A stretch of DNA of 64,000 bases from Vibrio hepatarius (GCF_001274785.1 NZ_LHPI01000019.1:124001-188000), one strand, 5' to 3'; shown: positions 18,488 to 28,105, numbered from the stretch's first letter. The notes: generated from the sequence alone by a model not told the origin. Translations and numbers: made by a program.

Positions 18488-19939
18488 CTAGATGACGGAT
18501 TTCATGCGGTAGAACCAGGTACAAAGTGGATCATGGTATTGCTGCATTGCTAGGTACATCTGCTCGATAAGCTGTTGTTTGATCGCTTGGTATTCGGGAT
18601 CGTCAATGCAGTTGACCATTTCGTTTGGGTCAACCGCCAAGTCATACAGCTCGCTACGGCCACTGGCGTTGAACACCAGTTTATGTGTTGGTGTGCGCCA
18701 CATTCGTTGTGGGAAGGGGGTAAAGTGACCATTTTGCTGGGCGAGAATGCCCTCACGTGAGCAGAAAGGCTGATTTCTAAGCAGTGGCAGTAAAGATCGC
18801 CCGTCGAATGAGTCAGGTACTTTGCCTGATCCAAGCTCTGCATAAGTTGCGGAGACATCGTGTAGGTAGACCATCTCATCGCTGCGAGCATTTGGTTTCG
18901 CTGCGTTGGGATCTTTAATGACTAAAGGCACTCGATAGGTTTGGTCGAACATAAACTCGCCTTTCTCTATCATGCGATGTGCACCCATCGCGTCACCGTG
19001 GTCAGCGGAAAGCACCACAAACATCTCGTTATATAGATCGCGGCTTTGCAAGTAGTCAATGAAGTGGCCTATCGCGTCATCAATCAGGCTGATATAGCCC
19101 CAATATTTGCATACAATTTGTTTCCAACTGTCTTCGTCTAGCGTCCACACGCCCCACATTTTGGCAATATTGGAGTAGTGCTCTGGTTTGCCTTCTAGCG
19201 GTTGGTAAAAGCTTTCATCAAAGGTGACTTGCTCCGGTTGGTACATCGAGAAGTACGGCTCTGGGATCACACAAGGTGTGTGCGGGCCCCAAAAGTTCAT
19301 CCATAAGGTAAATGCGAGACCATCCTTAATGCACTGCTCAATGTGTGTGATCGCTTCATCAACCAAGAAGTACGGGATAGACGCCTCGACTGGTGCGTTT
19401 AACAAACCGTAGAACTCTTGAATCTGCAAATTGGGATTATTACCGAAGCGACGTTCGGTCACTTCAGGGATCGCGAAGCCTTTCTCTGTTAACCACTCTA
19501 AGTACCGGTTGCCGTTCTGCGGCACGCTGTCAAACGCGAGATTCTTGTAGACACCACTTCCGGGATAGGCGTAGCCATCAAAGTTATGGCCAACAAAACC
19601 GTATTCATCGGGAAGCTTTTTATGACCGATATGCCATTTGCCGATATAGATATGTTGGTGCTCTGGTAGCTCAGAAATCAGATTGGCGTCTTCTAAAGGC
19701 ACATCGCACTTCTCGCCTTCTTTGTCGGAATTGCACATCACACCGTGGTGAGAGGGCATCTTGCCAGTAAACAGCGAGGTTCTCGAAGGCGTACAAACAG
19801 ACGACGCGCAATAGGCGTTGTCAAATCTCATACCGTCTGCGGCAAGTTTATCCATATTTGGTGTACGTACGATCTCATGGCCATAGCAACCCAACATATC
19901 TGCACGAGTTTGATCCATGAGTAACAGAGCAAGATTCAT
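18488..19939 (-). CDS. formylglycine-dependent sulfatase C
   Basis: The 483-residue protein is a type I sulfatase with motif CTPSR (Cys49) followed by TSLFTG, GKWHIG, and SADHGD. The start MNLALLLMDQTRADMLGCYG begins directly with the catalytic core and has no cleavable signal, so it should be cytoplasmic. It is divergent from the DUF2264 gene; three KdgR-type sites lie between them. The sulfate position it removes is unknown, but three distinct sulfatases imply a polymer sulfated at several positions or on several sugars. Confidence 0.93.
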   Translation of the reverse strand: MNLALLLMDQTRADMLGCYGHEIVRTPNMDKLAADGMRFDNAYCASSVCTPSRTSLFTGKMPSHHGVMCNSDKEGEKCDVPLEDANLISELPEHQHIYIGKWHIGHKKLPDEYGFVGHNFDGYAYPGSGVYKNLAFDSVPQNGNRYLEWLTEKGFAIPEVTERRFGNNPNLQIQEFYGLLNAPVEASIPYFLVDEAITHIEQCIKDGLAFTLWMNFWGPHTPCVIPEPYFSMYQPEQVTFDESFYQPLEGKPEHYSNIAKMWGVWTLDEDSWKQIVCKYWGYISLIDDAIGHFIDYLQSRDLYNEMFVVLSADHGDAMGAHRMIEKGEFMFDQTYRVPLVIKDPNAAKPNARSDEMVYLHDVSATYAELGSGKVPDSFDGRSLLPLLRNQPFCSREGILAQQNGHFTPFPQRMWRTPTHKLVFNASGRSELYDLAVDPNEMVNCIDDPEYQAIKQQLIEQMYLAMQQYHDPLCTWFYRMKSVI

Positions 19940-19960
19940 ACATTCTCCAAAATCAATAAT

Positions 19961-19975
19961 TGAAACGTTGTTTTA
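19961..19975. promoter_or_regulatory. KdgR-type operator near sulfatase C start
   Basis: TGAAACGTTGTTTTA, 22 bases upstream of the sulfatase C ATG. Confidence 0.75.
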
Positions 19976-20033
19976 ATTATATTGTCATTGTGAGTTCAAA
20001 TTTGTGAGCTAAGTGGTCGTTGGATTAAAAAAA

Positions 20034-20048
20034 TGAAACGTAGTTTTG
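20034..20048. promoter_or_regulatory. KdgR-type operator, sulfatase C/DUF2264 divergent promoter
   Basis: TGAAACGTAGTTTTG; left half perfect, last base deviates. Confidence 0.65.
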
Positions 20049-20066
20049 ATCTCCATATCATAAATA

Positions 20067-20081
20067 TAAAAAAGCGTTTCA
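20067..20081. promoter_or_regulatory. KdgR-type operator upstream of DUF2264 gene
   Basis: TAAAAAAGCGTTTCA, 64 bases before the GTG start at 20145 and 33 bases from the preceding site (three helical turns). Confidence 0.65.
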
Positions 20082-20144
20082 ATAATTAAATTTGATGGGT
20101 TTTAATTCACCTCATTGATGGTTTTGTTGTTAAGCGAGTAACCC

Positions 20145-21905
20145 GTGGCAATAAGTTTGAATTGTTTGGCAAATACGGTGCAAGGATGCGTAGGCCGTTC
20201 TGAAACGCTACAAATGCTAAAAGCGATTGTAGATCGTCAGATGGCGGTGATTCGTGGAACAGTACAAGACCTGCCAAACTTCAATAGCGCGGCGCACTAC
20301 ACAGCAAATGTTGCTCGTATTGAGCATATTTGCCGTTTAATGTGGGGCGCGGTGCCTGCTGGTGATGAACTGAGTAGAGAGCACGCTGAGCTGCGCCGAT
20401 TGATCGTCAACGGTACCAATCCATCACACCCAGACTTTTGGCAGTTTCCACGTAACTACGATCAACGTGTCGTGGAGATGTCTTCGATTGCCGTTGCACT
20501 GATTGATGCCAACGAACTTTACTGGCAACCACTGGATAACGAGCAGCGCGCCAATCTTGCGGCTTGGTTAAATTCGGTTGCCGATTTAGAGCTGCCACCT
20601 AACAACTGGCGCTGGTTTCGAGTTCTAATCTTAAAAGCACTGTCGTTATTAGGCGTCGAGATTCAGCAACAAGTGCTTGAACAAGACCTCGCGTTTATTG
20701 ATGAAATGTATTTAGCAAACGGGTGGTACCAAGATGGTCTCACAGGAGTAGTGGATTATTACAACCCGTTTGCTTTCCAACTTTATGCTTTGGTTTATGC
20801 GCGTTGGGATAACTCACACAGCGAATTCAGCCAGATTTTGCTGCGCCGTGCGATTGAATTTTCCAACAGCTACCAATATTGGTTTGGCGAAGACGGCAAA
20901 CCGCTTTGTTATGGACGCTCACTAAACTACCGCTTTGCGGGCGCTGCGTTTTGGGTTGAATTAGCTCGCTCTGGTCATCCGGACGTTGATGTTCAACTTG
21001 CCAGAACTTGCTGGCAGCAAACTATGGGCTGGTGGAGCGAGCAGCCGATTTGGGACAACAACGCCCAACTACTTCCAGGCTTTGCCTATTCAAACTTACT
21101 AAGCAGTGAATTTTACACCTCGTACGCGTCGCCAATGTTGGCACTTAAGGCGTTTAACGCGCTGGCGTTATCTGATGACCATCCGTTCTGGCAAGCGTCG
21201 TTAACACCACTGCTTGATACCGAGCAGCCGGTCAAACTCGCCAAACATCTGCTAATGCGCCGCGGGGGCGTGTACCTGTTAACTAATAGTGCAGGCTCTG
21301 CCGAATTGCGCCACTGTGACGATAAATACGCTAAGTTTGCTTATAGCTCTGATCATGGTTTATGTGTTGAAAGCAGTCAGTGGATCGAACAAGGCTGGGC
21401 GGGCGATAACATTCTGGCTTTTCGTCATCCTGATACCCAGCAATGGATTAGCCGTTCACGTAACCTTGAAGCGTACGCACTCGATGACTCTTTAGTGTCG
21501 GTTTGGCAGCCATTTCCGGGCTGCGAAGTGAAAACCACTCAAAGATTTGCTGACGGTAAAGAGGTGCGTCTTAATCAGATCACCACCGATCAACCGCTGG
21601 AGTTTTTGATGACAGGGCACGCGGTTGATACGTGGAGCCAGTGGTTTAGTCACAATGAGCCTCGTGCAGCAAAGGTTGAATCCGACAAGCTGTATAGCGA
21701 ACTGATTTTGGTCAGTGGACCTGGCGAAACACGCGTCTATCCGTGTGCGCCGAACACTAATTTACTTTATCCCCACGCCAGCGTACCGGCGATAGCAGGG
21801 CAGTTCCCACAAGGGATATCGAACCTGCTTGTTGAAGTGTGCGCTGGGAAACAAGAATCCCCCTTTAATAATGAATCACATCAGGGAGTGACTGATGAAC
21901 TATAA
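20145..21905 (+). CDS. DUF2264-family protein, probable glycan-active enzyme
   Basis: The 586-residue protein matches DUF2264: an N-terminal alpha-helical barrel with HYTANVARIEHICRLMWGAVP, FWQFPRNYDQRVVEM, NNWRWFRVL and DGLTGVVDYYNPFAFQLYAL, then a beta-rich C-terminal part. Some members have been placed in a glycoside hydrolase family linked to glucuronic acid (GH154, from memory). No signal peptide is seen, so it would work on imported oligosaccharides, perhaps removing a uronic acid that GH88 cannot. The start is GTG at 20145. Its end overlaps the start of the binding-protein gene by 11 bases, tying it to import. Activity is not established here. Confidence 0.75.
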   Translation: MAISLNCLANTVQGCVGRSETLQMLKAIVDRQMAVIRGTVQDLPNFNSAAHYTANVARIEHICRLMWGAVPAGDELSREHAELRRLIVNGTNPSHPDFWQFPRNYDQRVVEMSSIAVALIDANELYWQPLDNEQRANLAAWLNSVADLELPPNNWRWFRVLILKALSLLGVEIQQQVLEQDLAFIDEMYLANGWYQDGLTGVVDYYNPFAFQLYALVYARWDNSHSEFSQILLRRAIEFSNSYQYWFGEDGKPLCYGRSLNYRFAGAAFWVELARSGHPDVDVQLARTCWQQTMGWWSEQPIWDNNAQLLPGFAYSNLLSSEFYTSYASPMLALKAFNALALSDDHPFWQASLTPLLDTEQPVKLAKHLLMRRGGVYLLTNSAGSAELRHCDDKYAKFAYSSDHGLCVESSQWIEQGWAGDNILAFRHPDTQQWISRSRNLEAYALDDSLVSVWQPFPGCEVKTTQRFADGKEVRLNQITTDQPLEFLMTGHAVDTWSQWFSHNEPRAAKVESDKLYSELILVSGPGETRVYPCAPNTNLLYPHASVPAIAGQFPQGISNLLVEVCAGKQESPFNNESHQGVTDEL

Positions 21906-23814
21906 CAAGAACTTACCTCTACTTGGTAAAGTAGCAGTTGCAGTAGCGGCTTCAGTATCGGTATCTGCATGGGCAGATACCTACAATGAAGCGCCTCAAC
22001 TTAAAGATATGGTTAACGCAGGCCAGCTACCACCAGTGGTAGAGCGTTTACCAGAGAACCCACTGGTAGTACAACCTTTTGAATCTGTAGGTCAATACGG
22101 CGGTACACTAAACCTAGTGGGCAAAGTGGTTGATAACGGTCATCGTATTCGTACTATCGCTTACGATAACTTGTTCAGCTTTGACGTAAACTACTCAAAA
22201 GTACTGCCCAACCTAGCAACAGGTTTTACAGCTAGCCCAGACAACAAAGAGTTCACCATTACACTGCGTAAAGGTGTGAAATGGTCTGACGGCGCGCCGT
22301 TCACAGCGGAAGATATTGCGTTCTACATCAATGATGTAGTGGGTGACCCAGAGCACTCTGGTAACCGTCCACTAGCGTTACCAACGCACGATGCGGCGAA
22401 AGCAGAAGTGATTGACCCATACACAGTGAAGATCACTCTGGCGAAACCAAACGGTCTGTTTATCCGCAGCCTTGCAACAGTAGATAGCGAAAGCTTTACT
22501 GCGTTCCCGAAACACTACTGCTCTCAGTTTCTTCCTAAGTTTAACGACAAAGCAGAAGCGAACGCGAAAGCGGCAGGTTTTGACTCTTGGCGTCAGTACG
22601 CATCAACGAAGTGTGAAGCTCATTACTTTATGGAGCACTACAGCAACGTTGATCGCCCAGTTATGACTGCTTGGAAGGTGAAAACACCACCGGGTCCAAA
22701 CGCAAGTTTCGCAGAGTTCGAGCGTAACCCTTACTACTGGCAGGTTGACACAGAAGGCAATCAGCTTCCTTACCTAGATTCTGTACGCTGGCGTTACAGC
22801 GAAGACCAAGAAGAGATGGTACTTCGTGCAGCAAACGGTGAGGCAGATTACCAACACCGTCACATCGGTAAGCCAAACTACCGTTCACTACTGATCGAAA
22901 ACGAGAAGAAGAGCGGTTACACCTACGAGTTCCGTCCAAGCACTCGCAGTACAGAGCTGGCCATTGCACTAAACCAAACGGCAAAAGATCCAGTTAAACG
23001 TGAGCTTTTCCAAAACAAAGATTTCCGTATCGCACTTTCACACGCGATTGACCGTGAAGAAATCAGCGAAACGGTATTCTCTGGTGCGGTAGGTCCATAC
23101 CAAGCTGCACCATTAGAAATCTCGCCATTCTACGATGAAGAGATGGCGATGCAGTACACTGAGTTCGACCAAGACAAAGCGAACAAGATCTTAGACTCTC
23201 TAGGTTTGGATAAGCGTGACAAAGAAGGTTACCGCTTAATGAAGAACGGCGAACGTCTACGCATCGAAGCGATGTCTAAAGTGAACGACAAAGGCGTTCT
23301 GGCTGACTCGTTAGAATTGGTTAAGAACCAATGGAAAGACGTCGGTGTGATGCTGGATATCCGTATCCTAGAAATCAACCACGTGGTTAACCTGCGTTTG
23401 ACTAACGACTTCGACATGATCCCAATCGTGGGTGATGGTGGTGTAGGTATCATCGATGAAGCGCGTCACTACATGCCATTTAGCCCAGAATCAACATGGG
23501 GTCTAGGTTACTACCTATGGGCAAGTAAGCCAGACAGTGAGTTCGCCGTTGAGCCGCCAGCACACGTTAAGAAACAGCTTGATTTGTGGAAACAGCTAGA
23601 AGCAACGTCTTCACAAGAAGCACAGTACAAGTACATGGAAGAGATCATGGATATCGCTAAAGAGAACTTCTATGTTATCGGTACGGTTGAATCACTGCCT
23701 GTCGGTGTTGTCGTGAACGACAAGCTACAGAACGTGCCTGAGAACATGCCACAGTCGTGGACGTTCCCAACACCGGGACCTATGCGTATGGGTCAATTGT
23801 GGAAAAAACAATAA
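21895..23814 (+). CDS. ABC importer periplasmic binding protein 1 (family 5 / Opp type)
   Basis: The 639-residue protein has a signal peptide (cleavage near AWA-DTYNEA) and the SBP_bac_5 fold typical of peptide and oligosaccharide binding proteins (ITLRKGVKWSDGAPFTAEDI, FRIALSHAIDREEI, QLDLWKQLEATSS). It is about 100 residues longer than OppA. It overlaps the DUF2264 gene by 11 bases; GGGAG precedes the ATG. A close paralogue lies at 26163-28088. With the permeases and ATPase at 28528-32399 it should import unsaturated, sulfated oligosaccharides made by the lyase. A sugar ligand is inferred from context only. Confidence 0.93.
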   Translation: MNYNKNLPLLGKVAVAVAASVSVSAWADTYNEAPQLKDMVNAGQLPPVVERLPENPLVVQPFESVGQYGGTLNLVGKVVDNGHRIRTIAYDNLFSFDVNYSKVLPNLATGFTASPDNKEFTITLRKGVKWSDGAPFTAEDIAFYINDVVGDPEHSGNRPLALPTHDAAKAEVIDPYTVKITLAKPNGLFIRSLATVDSESFTAFPKHYCSQFLPKFNDKAEANAKAAGFDSWRQYASTKCEAHYFMEHYSNVDRPVMTAWKVKTPPGPNASFAEFERNPYYWQVDTEGNQLPYLDSVRWRYSEDQEEMVLRAANGEADYQHRHIGKPNYRSLLIENEKKSGYTYEFRPSTRSTELAIALNQTAKDPVKRELFQNKDFRIALSHAIDREEISETVFSGAVGPYQAAPLEISPFYDEEMAMQYTEFDQDKANKILDSLGLDKRDKEGYRLMKNGERLRIEAMSKVNDKGVLADSLELVKNQWKDVGVMLDIRILEINHVVNLRLTNDFDMIPIVGDGGVGIIDEARHYMPFSPESTWGLGYYLWASKPDSEFAVEPPAHVKKQLDLWKQLEATSSQEAQYKYMEEIMDIAKENFYVIGTVESLPVGVVVNDKLQNVPENMPQSWTFPTPGPMRMGQLWKKQ

Positions 23815-23831
23815 TCTGACTCTTTAAGACC

Positions 23832-23860
23832 AAGCCCCGCTGATCCAGCGGGGCTTTCTT
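23832..23860 (+). terminator. terminator after binding protein 1
   Basis: AAGCCCCGCTG-atc-CAGCGGGGCTT stem followed by TCTT; strong hairpin. Confidence 0.88.
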
Positions 23861-23895
23861 GTCATTAAACGTTTCCATTTTGACTGAAATATAAC

Positions 23896-23910
23896 TTAAA
23901 TACCGTTTAT
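23896..23910. promoter_or_regulatory. weak candidate KdgR-type operator upstream of fucosidase gene
   Basis: TTAAATACCGTTTAT matches the pattern except for the last base. It lies 169 bases before the fucosidase ATG. Confidence 0.35.
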
Positions 23911-24078
23911 CAATACCAACTAACAAGCAATCCACTATTAAAAGAGTGGATATTCAATAAATGTATTCAAGTTCTATTTTGATTTTATAAATGATTTTAA
24001 ATCTTAAATATTTTTCTCTGTAGATATTTTTGTTAGTAGTGAGTTTTGTATTTAACCTACAACGTCAAAGGATTAATA

Positions 24079-25887
24079 ATGAGTAAATCAGTTATTGGCG
24101 AGTTATTAGAAACCAACCAACGTTTAGCTCTCGACCGAAAACCAAACAGTCAAGTTTCTGCACAAGGGTTACTAAAATGGAAAAAGGCGACCTTTGGTAT
24201 ATTCATTCATTGGGGATTATCCGCTCATAAGGATCTTTCTGGTGGTTATCAAGGTGTTCAATACGACACGTTAGCTGAATGGGTTCCTTTCGCGGCGCAG
24301 ATTCCGATGTCGGAATACAAGCAATTGGCACAGAGCTTTAACCCGAGTGAGTTTGACGCGCAACGAGTGGCGCAACTCGCTCACGATACGGGTATGCGCT
24401 ACATGGTGTTTACCGCAAAACATCACGATGGTTTCGCCATGTATCACAGCAAAGCGCATCCGTTTAATATTACCACCGCAACACCTTTCGCCCGTGACCC
24501 AGTCCGAGAGCTGAGTGAGGCCTGTCAAGAGCAAGGCATCGGCTTTGGCCTTTATTACTCCCACGTGATCGATTGGGAAAGCCAAGATGCATGCACTAAA
24601 TCATACAATAGCTGGGATTATGATATCTCGCAGGGTAATTACCAGAGTTACTGGAAAAACAAGTCGTTAGCGCAAATGGAAGAACTCGCGTCAAGCTACG
24701 GCGAATTGACGTCGATGTGGTTTGATATGGGCGGCTTTGACCTGCAGACCGAGTCGGAGCATGTCGCCAAAACCAACGAGCTGATTCAGCGTTTGCGTCA
24801 TCATCAACCCAACATGGTGATCAACAGTCGTATTACTTCACCGGAGAGAGAACATCTTATCGATTGGGATATTGTCACAGGCCACGACAATTACATGGAG
24901 CCGACCAAAATTAAACCTTGGTTCTGGGAGGGGATCGCTACGACCAACGACAGTTGGGGCTTTAACCGATACGACCAAAACCCGAAACGTGCACGTGATG
25001 TGATCAACCAACTGTGCACAGTCGTCAGCCGTGGTGGTAACTTCTTGCTCAATATCGGTCTGGATCATTTGGGGCGAGTCCCACAAGAGATAGAACAGTT
25101 GCTGGCTGGAGTGGGTGATTGGATGCAAGCACACGGCAACGCTATCCATGAATGTTACGCAAACCCATTTAACGGCGGTTTTGACTGGGGATGCGTGACT
25201 CACAACCCCGAGACGAGAACTCTCTATTTTATTTTGCCGCGTTTGCCTGAGCACCAGTTGATCAGCCTGAAAGGATTAAACAACGCAGTGTGTTCCGCGC
25301 GATTCATGGATGACAACACAGGGCGAGTGGGAGTGCTTCAGCAGAAAGTCAGTGACACAACCACACACACTCAGCTGACGATTCAAGCACCTGAGCAAGC
25401 TTTTAGCATGCCGCAAGTGATCGAAGTGTGCTATGACGGTGAGTTGTCAATCAACAATGAGGTTCATCAAGATAGACTGTATCAAGTTTATTTGGATGGC
25501 CAGAACTGCTATGAAGCTAGGCAAGGTGATAAGCACTACCAATGGCAGTTCCATGTGACTGTGCCGGGGCGTTACGACGTGTCGCTTCGTTCGACTGAGT
25601 CTATGCACCACAAGCAGCCGCGATGGGTACATCATGGCAAGCGAGGCATTGTTCGTTGTGCGGGCAGCGAGCAAGCGTTTTCTCTCACTATGAATGAGCT
25701 AACAGAGAGCAACGCGCAAGTACCTTGGAAGGATGTGCTCAGCCATTTGGCGACCATCGAGATCGAACAACCTGGGGTCTACACATTGGATCTCAATGGT
25801 ATTGAGTTGTCGATTGATGAGTCTGACAAATATGGTTCAGATATGGTTAATTTCGAGTCACTGACTATAAAACCGAGTGCGCATTAA
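24079..25887 (+). CDS. alpha-L-fucosidase (GH29)
   Basis: The 602-residue protein is a GH29 retaining fucosidase. It has FGIFIHWG near the start, the hallmark FTAKHHDGFAMYHS (111-124), the nucleophile Asp216 in SMWFDMGG, and GGNFLLNIG. A C-terminal beta region (about 400-600) may be accessory. There is no signal peptide, so fucose is removed in the cytoplasm. The ATG at 24079 follows AAAGGA. It sits between the two binding-protein genes with its own terminator. Its presence points to fucose branches on the polysaccharide. Linkage and tolerance of sulfated fucose are unknown; fucose catabolism genes are not in the window. Confidence 0.92.
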   Translation: MSKSVIGELLETNQRLALDRKPNSQVSAQGLLKWKKATFGIFIHWGLSAHKDLSGGYQGVQYDTLAEWVPFAAQIPMSEYKQLAQSFNPSEFDAQRVAQLAHDTGMRYMVFTAKHHDGFAMYHSKAHPFNITTATPFARDPVRELSEACQEQGIGFGLYYSHVIDWESQDACTKSYNSWDYDISQGNYQSYWKNKSLAQMEELASSYGELTSMWFDMGGFDLQTESEHVAKTNELIQRLRHHQPNMVINSRITSPEREHLIDWDIVTGHDNYMEPTKIKPWFWEGIATTNDSWGFNRYDQNPKRARDVINQLCTVVSRGGNFLLNIGLDHLGRVPQEIEQLLAGVGDWMQAHGNAIHECYANPFNGGFDWGCVTHNPETRTLYFILPRLPEHQLISLKGLNNAVCSARFMDDNTGRVGVLQQKVSDTTTHTQLTIQAPEQAFSMPQVIEVCYDGELSINNEVHQDRLYQVYLDGQNCYEARQGDKHYQWQFHVTVPGRYDVSLRSTESMHHKQPRWVHHGKRGIVRCAGSEQAFSLTMNELTESNAQVPWKDVLSHLATIEIEQPGVYTLDLNGIELSIDESDKYGSDMVNFESLTIKPSAH

Positions 25888-25901
25888 ACACTATTGGATT
25901 T

Positions 25902-25932
25902 AAAAAGTAGTGGCTTTGTCACTACTTTTTAT
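25902..25932 (+). terminator. terminator after fucosidase gene
   Basis: AAAAAGTAGTG-gctttgt-CACTACTTTTT, an 11-base perfect stem ending in T5. Confidence 0.85.
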
Positions 25933-26005
25933 CTCCATTTATTTTTCGATTCGGGCATGAGTTTTATTTAATCGGGCATGCTCAGATACAAATTTAAACA
26001 ACCTT

Positions 26006-26021
26006 TGTGAGGCTTATCTCA
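26006..26021. promoter_or_regulatory. candidate CRP site upstream of binding protein 2
   Basis: TGTGA-N6-TCTCA, one mismatch to the CRP consensus TGTGA-N6-TCACA, just upstream of two KdgR-type sites. Carbon-catabolite control would make sense but the match is short. Confidence 0.35.
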
Positions 26022-26040
26022 TTAGAGAATTTTCTGATTA

Positions 26041-26055
26041 TTAAATTGCGTTTAA
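26041..26055. promoter_or_regulatory. KdgR-type operator upstream of binding protein 2 (1)
   Basis: TTAAATTGCGTTTAA fits the pattern, 35 bases from the next site. Confidence 0.5.
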
Positions 26056-26075
26056 GTGGATATTATTTATAAAAA

Positions 26076-26090
26076 TAAAATAACGTTTTA
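26076..26090. promoter_or_regulatory. KdgR-type operator upstream of binding protein 2 (2)
   Basis: TAAAATAACGTTTTA, symmetrical with a CG core, 72 bases before the ATG. Confidence 0.7.
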
Positions 26091-26162
26091 ATTTTTATTT
26101 TAACTTAATGTCAGAGTTTTTTGGCAAACCTAATCCATCCGCTTATTTAATATCAGGAGAAA

Positions 26163-28088
26163 ATGATGCAAATCAAGCAAGTATCTTGTTTTGGCTTTAA
26201 CGCTATCGTCGCATCCCTCGCTCTTATCTCTGGTAGTGCCATTGCCAACCAATATGCAGAAGCACCAGCGCTTGCTGAGTTGGTAAAAGCTGGTCAACTT
26301 CCACCCGTGGAGCAACGTCTTCCAGAAAACCCTTTGATCGTGAAACCACATGACTCTATCGGTCAGTATGGTGGCACACTCAACCTGCTTGGTCTGGCTT
26401 CAGATAATGGTCACCGAACCCGTATTATTGGCCACGATAACTTATTTACTTTTAACACCAGCTACACTGGAGTGGTTCCTGGTCTTGCATCGGGCTTTGA
26501 TGCCAACGAAGATTCAACCGAATACACCATCTACTTGCGTAAGGGCGTTAAATGGTCAGATGGTAGCGAGTTTACAGCCAACGATATTACCTATTTCATT
26601 AACGATGTTCTGGGTGACCCAGAGCACGCAGGTAACCGCCCCCTTAACTTAAAAACGCCAGATGCAGCAACCGCGGAAGCGATTGATAAATACACGGTGA
26701 AAATTACCCTCAAAGAGCCTGACGGTTTATTTATCCGTGCGCTTGCTGGCTACGATGGCACAAGCTTTGTTGCGTACAACCGCGCCTACTGTTCTCAGTA
26801 CCAGCCTAAATTCAACAAAGATGCGGTTAAACTCGCGAAAGACGCAGGCATTGCGAACTGGCGTACTTACTTTGAAGATAAATGTGGCGTGCATTATTTC
26901 GATGGTATGTACAAGAACGTTGATCGACCAGTGCTGAGTGCGTGGAAAGTAAAAGTACCGCACGGGGTGAATGCACCGTTTGCGTTGTACGAGCGCAACC
27001 CGTACTACTGGCAAGTCGACAGCGAAGGCAATCAATTACCATATTTGGACGAAGTCCGTTGGGTATTTACCGAAGATAAGAACGATATGGTGCTACGCGC
27101 AATCGCTGGTGGTACTGACTTCCAAGCGCGCCACATTGATGCGGCCAACTTCCGTTCTACGATTTTGCAAAACGAAGAGAAAGGCAATTACAAGGTTCAC
27201 TTCAGACCGAAAACGGACTCGTCGGTGCTTGGTTACCAAATTAACCACACGGTAAAAGATCCAGTTAAGCGTGAATTGTTTACCAATAAAGATTTCCGTA
27301 TTGCATTGTCGATTGCGATGGACCGTGACGAAATTGCGGAATCGATTTTCTATGGCACGGTAGAACCTCGTCAGACTTCACCGCTTAAAATGTCCAAGTT
27401 TTATGATGAAGAGATGGAAAAGCAGTACACGGAGTACAATCCAGATAAAGCGAACCAGATTCTCGACTCATTAGGCTTAGACAAATACGACGAAGATGGT
27501 TACCGCTTGATGAAAAATGGTAAACGCCTGCGTATTGAGTTCTTGACTGCTTCATTCCTCAACCCGTCTCAAAGAGACATTATTGAGCTGACTAAAAAGC
27601 AATGGAAAAAGGTCGGTGTCTTCCTCGATATGATGTTGGTGGATACGCAATTAATGACAACGCGACGCCTGACGGGTGATTACGATGTGATTCCTTCAAC
27701 CATGAGTGGCGGTGTTGGCATTATCGATAACAGCATTGCTTACGCGCCTACCGGTCCTGGTGCCGACTGGGGATACGGATATTCACGTTGGTTGCAAGAC
27801 AAAAACCACACAGATGCGGTTGAGCCGCCTGCGTCGGTCAAGCAACAGCTTGAGTTGTGGAGACAGTTAAGAGCGACATCGTCTCAAGATGAGCAGAACC
27901 GTTTAATGAAAGCGATCATTGATATTGCGAAAGAAGAATTCTTTACCATTGGTACCGTAGAGCCAATTGAATCAAGCGTTATCGTGAACAATCAACTGCG
28001 TAACGTAGTCGAAGAAATGCCTGCATCTTATAACTTCCCAACACCAGCGCCGATGCGCTTAGGTCAGTTGTGGAAAGAAACTAAGTAG
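26163..28088 (+). CDS. ABC importer periplasmic binding protein 2 (family 5 / Opp type)
   Basis: The 641-residue protein is a close paralogue of binding protein 1, sharing long segments such as EYTIYLRKGVKWSDG, KDPVKRELFTNKDFRIAL and DEEMEKQYTE. A signal peptide ends near AIA-NQYAEA. AGGAGA precedes the ATG; a second ATG lies at 26166. It has its own promoter region with two KdgR-type sites and its own terminator, so it is expressed separately from binding protein 1. Both probably deliver different oligosaccharides to the single permease pair downstream. Confidence 0.93.
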   Translation: MMQIKQVSCFGFNAIVASLALISGSAIANQYAEAPALAELVKAGQLPPVEQRLPENPLIVKPHDSIGQYGGTLNLLGLASDNGHRTRIIGHDNLFTFNTSYTGVVPGLASGFDANEDSTEYTIYLRKGVKWSDGSEFTANDITYFINDVLGDPEHAGNRPLNLKTPDAATAEAIDKYTVKITLKEPDGLFIRALAGYDGTSFVAYNRAYCSQYQPKFNKDAVKLAKDAGIANWRTYFEDKCGVHYFDGMYKNVDRPVLSAWKVKVPHGVNAPFALYERNPYYWQVDSEGNQLPYLDEVRWVFTEDKNDMVLRAIAGGTDFQARHIDAANFRSTILQNEEKGNYKVHFRPKTDSSVLGYQINHTVKDPVKRELFTNKDFRIALSIAMDRDEIAESIFYGTVEPRQTSPLKMSKFYDEEMEKQYTEYNPDKANQILDSLGLDKYDEDGYRLMKNGKRLRIEFLTASFLNPSQRDIIELTKKQWKKVGVFLDMMLVDTQLMTTRRLTGDYDVIPSTMSGGVGIIDNSIAYAPTGPGADWGYGYSRWLQDKNHTDAVEPPASVKQQLELWRQLRATSSQDEQNRLMKAIIDIAKEEFFTIGTVEPIESSVIVNNQLRNVVEEMPASYNFPTPAPMRLGQLWKETK

Positions 28089-28105
28089 TTTTCATTCAAC
28101 AAACC

